Notes under the pieces: model-generated
What the model was told of the DNA's origin: nothing
The model's database searches: none
What the model saw: only the letters and a program-made list of their open reading frames with translations
NCBI GenBank assembly: GCA_028719205.1
Contig: JAQUKH010000002.1
Span: 32,828 to 96,827, forward strand
DNA length: 64,000 nucleotides
Source: a bacterium
GTDB taxonomy: Bacteria > JACRDZ01 > JAQUKH01
Direction: 5' to 3'
Part shown: positions 61,148 through 64,000 of the stretch, piece after piece
Position numbering within the stretch: the stretch's first letter is position 1
Layout of the letters: each line of letters begins with the position of its first letter
Position numbers and translations under genes: made by a program

Positions 61148-62941
61148 ATGTCAAAAAAAATTCGTAATTTTTCAATTGTAGCTCATATCGATCACGGCAA
61201 GTCTACTTTAGCTGACCGTTTGCTGGAATATACCGGAACTATTCAGAGCAGGAATATGATGGCTCAGGTTCTGGATAAAATGGATCTTGAACGGGAGCGC
61301 GGGATCACCATAAAAGCGCATACCTGCCGGCTTATGTATAAAGATAAGTCAGGAGATATTTATCGCCTGAATTTGATCGATACGCCGGGACATGTGGATT
61401 TCAGTTATGAAGTCTCCCGCAGCCTTGCTGCCTGTGAAGGTGTTGTTCTTGTGGTTGACGCGGCGCAGGGGGTTGAGGCTCAGACTATCGCAAATTATTA
61501 TCTTGCCAAAGAAAATAAACTTAAAATAATCCCGATAATTAATAAGATCGATCTTCCCAGCGCGGATATTCCAAGAACAAAAAATCAGATAATCCAATTG
61601 GTGGAATGCGATGAAGAAGACATTATAGAAGTCAGCGCCAAGAAAGGTATCGGAATTGAAGAACTTGTGACAGCTATTATTAATAAAATTCCTGCTCCGA
61701 AAGGAGAAAATACTGCTCCTTTATCAGCGCTTATTTTTGATTCCTTTTTTGATACATATCGCGGTGTGGTTATTTATGTCCGGCTTTTTCAAGGGAAGGT
61801 TCATCCCGGCATGAAAATAAAGTTCATGTCCAACAGTAAAGTTTTTGAAGTGCTGGAGGTTGGTATTTTTCATCCCGAGATGTCAAAGGAAAAGGAATTG
61901 TCCTGCGGTGAAGTAGGATATATTGTCGCGGGGATCAAAGATGTTAAGGATGTTGCCCTCGGAGATACAGTAACTGACGCCCATAATCCTGTTAACGTTC
62001 CGTTGCCAGGTTATAAAAAATTACAGCCTATGGTTTTTTGCGGTTTATATTCTATAGAGCCTAATGAACATAATTTATTGCGCGAGGCGCTCGGAAAATT
62101 AAGTTTGAATGATTCTTCTTTTGTTTATGAACCGGAAGTTTCCCAGGCGCTTGGAATAGGTTTCAGGTGCGGATTTTTAGGTATGCTTCATATGGAGATA
62201 GTCCAGGAGCGCCTGGAAAGAGAATATAATTTAAGTTTAATAATCAGCACGCCAAATGTTGTATACCAGGTTATGAAGAGAAATTGCGAGATACAATTGA
62301 TCCAAAACCCGGCGGAATTTCCGCCTCCCAGTGAAATTGAAATTGTTGAAGAGCCGTATATCAGGGCCATGATAATGATCCCGACTGAATATACCGGGCC
62401 CGTAATGGCGCTTTGCCAGGAACGCCGCGGGAAATATCTGGAAGTCCAGTATTTGGAAAAAACTCACGCGATACTGAGGTATGAACTGCCTCTGTCTTCA
62501 ATAATTGTTGATTTTTATGATAAATTGAAATCTATGACCAGAGGTTATGGTTCCTTTGACTATGAGTTAATAGGCTATCGTCCTGACGATCTTGTTAAAG
62601 TTGACATTTTAATTAATCATGAACAGGTGGAGGCGCTTTCATTTATAGCGCACAAAGATGAGGCTTTTTACAGCGGGCGTGAACTGGCTACCAAGCTTAG
62701 AGAAATTATACCTCGCCAGCAGTTTGAAGTGGCTATTCAGGCGGCTATTGGTTCACGCGTGATCGCCAGAGAAACTGTCAAAGCGTTTCGAAAGGATGTT
62801 ACCGGATATCTTTATGGAGGAGATATAACCCGCAAGAAAAAGCTTTTGGAAAAACAGAAGAAAGGCAAAAAGCGCATGAAAATGCTTGGCCGGGTAGAAA
62901 TACCGCAAGAGGCTTTTATGGCAGTATTAAAAAGGGAATGA
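61148..62941 (+). CDS. lepA: Elongation factor 4 (LepA)
   Basis: [48 protein letters not shown]-terminal [17 protein letters not shown]-type tail. Confidence 0.98.
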   Translation: MSKKIRNFSIVAHIDHGKSTLADRLLEYTGTIQSRNMMAQVLDKMDLERERGITIKAHTCRLMYKDKSGDIYRLNLIDTPGHVDFSYEVSRSLAACEGVVLVVDAAQGVEAQTIANYYLAKENKLKIIPIINKIDLPSADIPRTKNQIIQLVECDEEDIIEVSAKKGIGIEELVTAIINKIPAPKGENTAPLSALIFDSFFDTYRGVVIYVRLFQGKVHPGMKIKFMSNSKVFEVLEVGIFHPEMSKEKELSCGEVGYIVAGIKDVKDVALGDTVTDAHNPVNVPLPGYKKLQPMVFCGLYSIEPNEHNLLREALGKLSLNDSSFVYEPEVSQALGIGFRCGFLGMLHMEIVQERLEREYNLSLIISTPNVVYQVMKRNCEIQLIQNPAEFPPPSEIEIVEEPYIRAMIMIPTEYTGPVMALCQERRGKYLEVQYLEKTHAILRYELPLSSIIVDFYDKLKSMTRGYGSFDYELIGYRPDDLVKVDILINHEQVEALSFIAHKDEAFYSGRELATKLREIIPRQQFEVAIQAAIGSRVIARETVKAFRKDVTGYLYGGDITRKKKLLEKQKKGKKRMKMLGRVEIPQEAFMAVLKRE

Positions 62942-63313
62942 TCATACAGCGGTTCTGGCTAATATATTTCTAACAAGTTCTCTAAATTGGTCATTTTTGA
63001 ACGGCTTGGTAACATACGCGGCAAGATTGGCGTTTACAAGTTCATAATCATCTTTCATATATTGGAAAGCGGTGCATACAATAATGGGCATATTTTTATC
63101 GATCTTTCTTACCTGCTGAATTAATTCGATTCCATTCATCTCCGGCATTTTTATATCAGTGATTATAAGATTTATTTTATTAGACGCCATTTTTTCCAAT
63201 GCGGCAATACCATTTTTGGCCATGATAAGGCTGTAATCTTTATTTTTTCCAAAAAGTTCCTGATATACAAAATGTAATGCGGAATCGTCATCTACAATTA
63301 AAATATTATACAT
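62942..63313 (-). CDS. Response regulator receiver protein
   Basis: YNILIVDDDSALHFVYQEL, LIITDIKMPEMNG, YVTKPF. Confidence 0.94.
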   Translation of the reverse strand: MYNILIVDDDSALHFVYQELFGKNKDYSLIMAKNGIAALEKMASNKINLIITDIKMPEMNGIELIQQVRKIDKNMPIIVCTAFQYMKDDYELVNANLAAYVTKPFKNDQFRELVRNILARTAV

Positions 63314-64000
63314 TAGGAAATGTCCTTTCTTGGTAAAACTATTTCAAAACAAGTTTCGCCTTTATCACAACTTGAAACTTTGATTTCACCCCCGTGTATT
63401 TCAATAATTTTTTTAGATAGGGTTAAACCAACTCCTGTTCCATCGCTTTTTGTGGTAAAAAACGGATCAAATATCTTTTTCATGATTTCAGACGGTATTC
63501 CTTTACCGTTATCAATGAATCTTACTGAAATATGTTCTTTGTCAAAAGAGGACTGGATCTTTATTATACCTTCGTCTTCAACCGCGTCAATCGCGTTTAC
63601 AAATATATTTGAAAAGACCTGCTCTATTTTGGGACCATCTGCTGTTGTCATAGGTAAATTTTCGGCTAAAGTAACCTCTAACTTGATTTCTTTTTTCTTT
63701 ACGCTATTTTTTAATGAAGAGACAGTTTTTAAAAGAAGAGTATTAATCTGCTGTTCTGATTTGAATAATACGGGAGATTTTGTAAAACTTAGTATGCTGA
63801 CAATCAGATCGCTTAGTTTTTGTGCCTGCTTAATTATTACCTCAGTATATTTTTTGCACGGGGCGTTCACTTCGGTATTTTCATTAAGTATGTCTGATAT
63901 GGATAAAATTACCTGAACCGGATTTTTAATCTCATGCGCTACTGTAGAGGTTATTTCACCAAGTTCCGCGAGCTGGTGAGATTGCTTAAGCTGGTGTTCC
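63313..64000 (-). CDS. Histidine kinase, partial at window edge
   Basis: Frame stays open past the listed ORF start (63870) to the window end: LGEITSTVAHEIKNPVQVILSISDIL, then HATPase N/G boxes (VNAIDAVED, GVGLTLSKKIIEIHGGEI). Confidence 0.92.
   Translation of the reverse strand, partial: EHQLKQSHQLAELGEITSTVAHEIKNPVQVILSISDILNENTEVNAPCKKYTEVIIKQAQKLSDLIVSILSFTKSPVLFKSEQQINTLLLKTVSSLKNSVKKKEIKLEVTLAENLPMTTADGPKIEQVFSNIFVNAIDAVEDEGIIKIQSSFDKEHISVRFIDNGKGIPSEIMKKIFDPFFTTKSDGTGVGLTLSKKIIEIHGGEIKVSSCDKGETCFEIVLPRKDIS

Overview
AT-rich bacterial chromosome segment, densely coding on both strands, from a lineage I cannot name from sequence alone. I see no rRNA, tRNA, CRISPR array, prophage or intact transposon. 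The core content is housekeeping: gatC/gatA/gatB, metK-apt-ahcY, glgC, lepA, ubiE/menG, panD, gcvH, larC, rmuC, AddA-like and AddB-like helicase/nucleases, and a UvrD/PcrA helicase. There is a large signalling complement (GGDEF, two HD-GYP proteins, histidine kinases, stand-alone receivers) and a tetR-tolC-adaptor-RND efflux operon. An accessory patch lies at about 41-49 kb.

The observations most worth a second look are:
(1) a protein with two DHp-like modules and no ATPase domain, next to one canonical and one degenerate receiver, lying between the addA-like and addB-like genes;
(2) a Cache-HAMP histidine kinase interrupted by one in-frame TAG;
(3) gene debris directly after that kinase, consisting of a frameshifted partial copy of the upstream exported-protein gene and a polysaccharide-deacetylase tail on the other strand;
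(4) a YchF-like GTPase homologue with degenerate G1 and G3 motifs;
(5) a long imperfect hairpin in the metK leader and a run of hairpins after ahcY;
(6) near-perfect operator/promoter architectures for a RHH-PIN toxin-antitoxin pair, a TetR gene and a DUF4143 ATPase;
(7) two small families of shared palindromes.

Family assignments come from motif recognition only; no database search was run.
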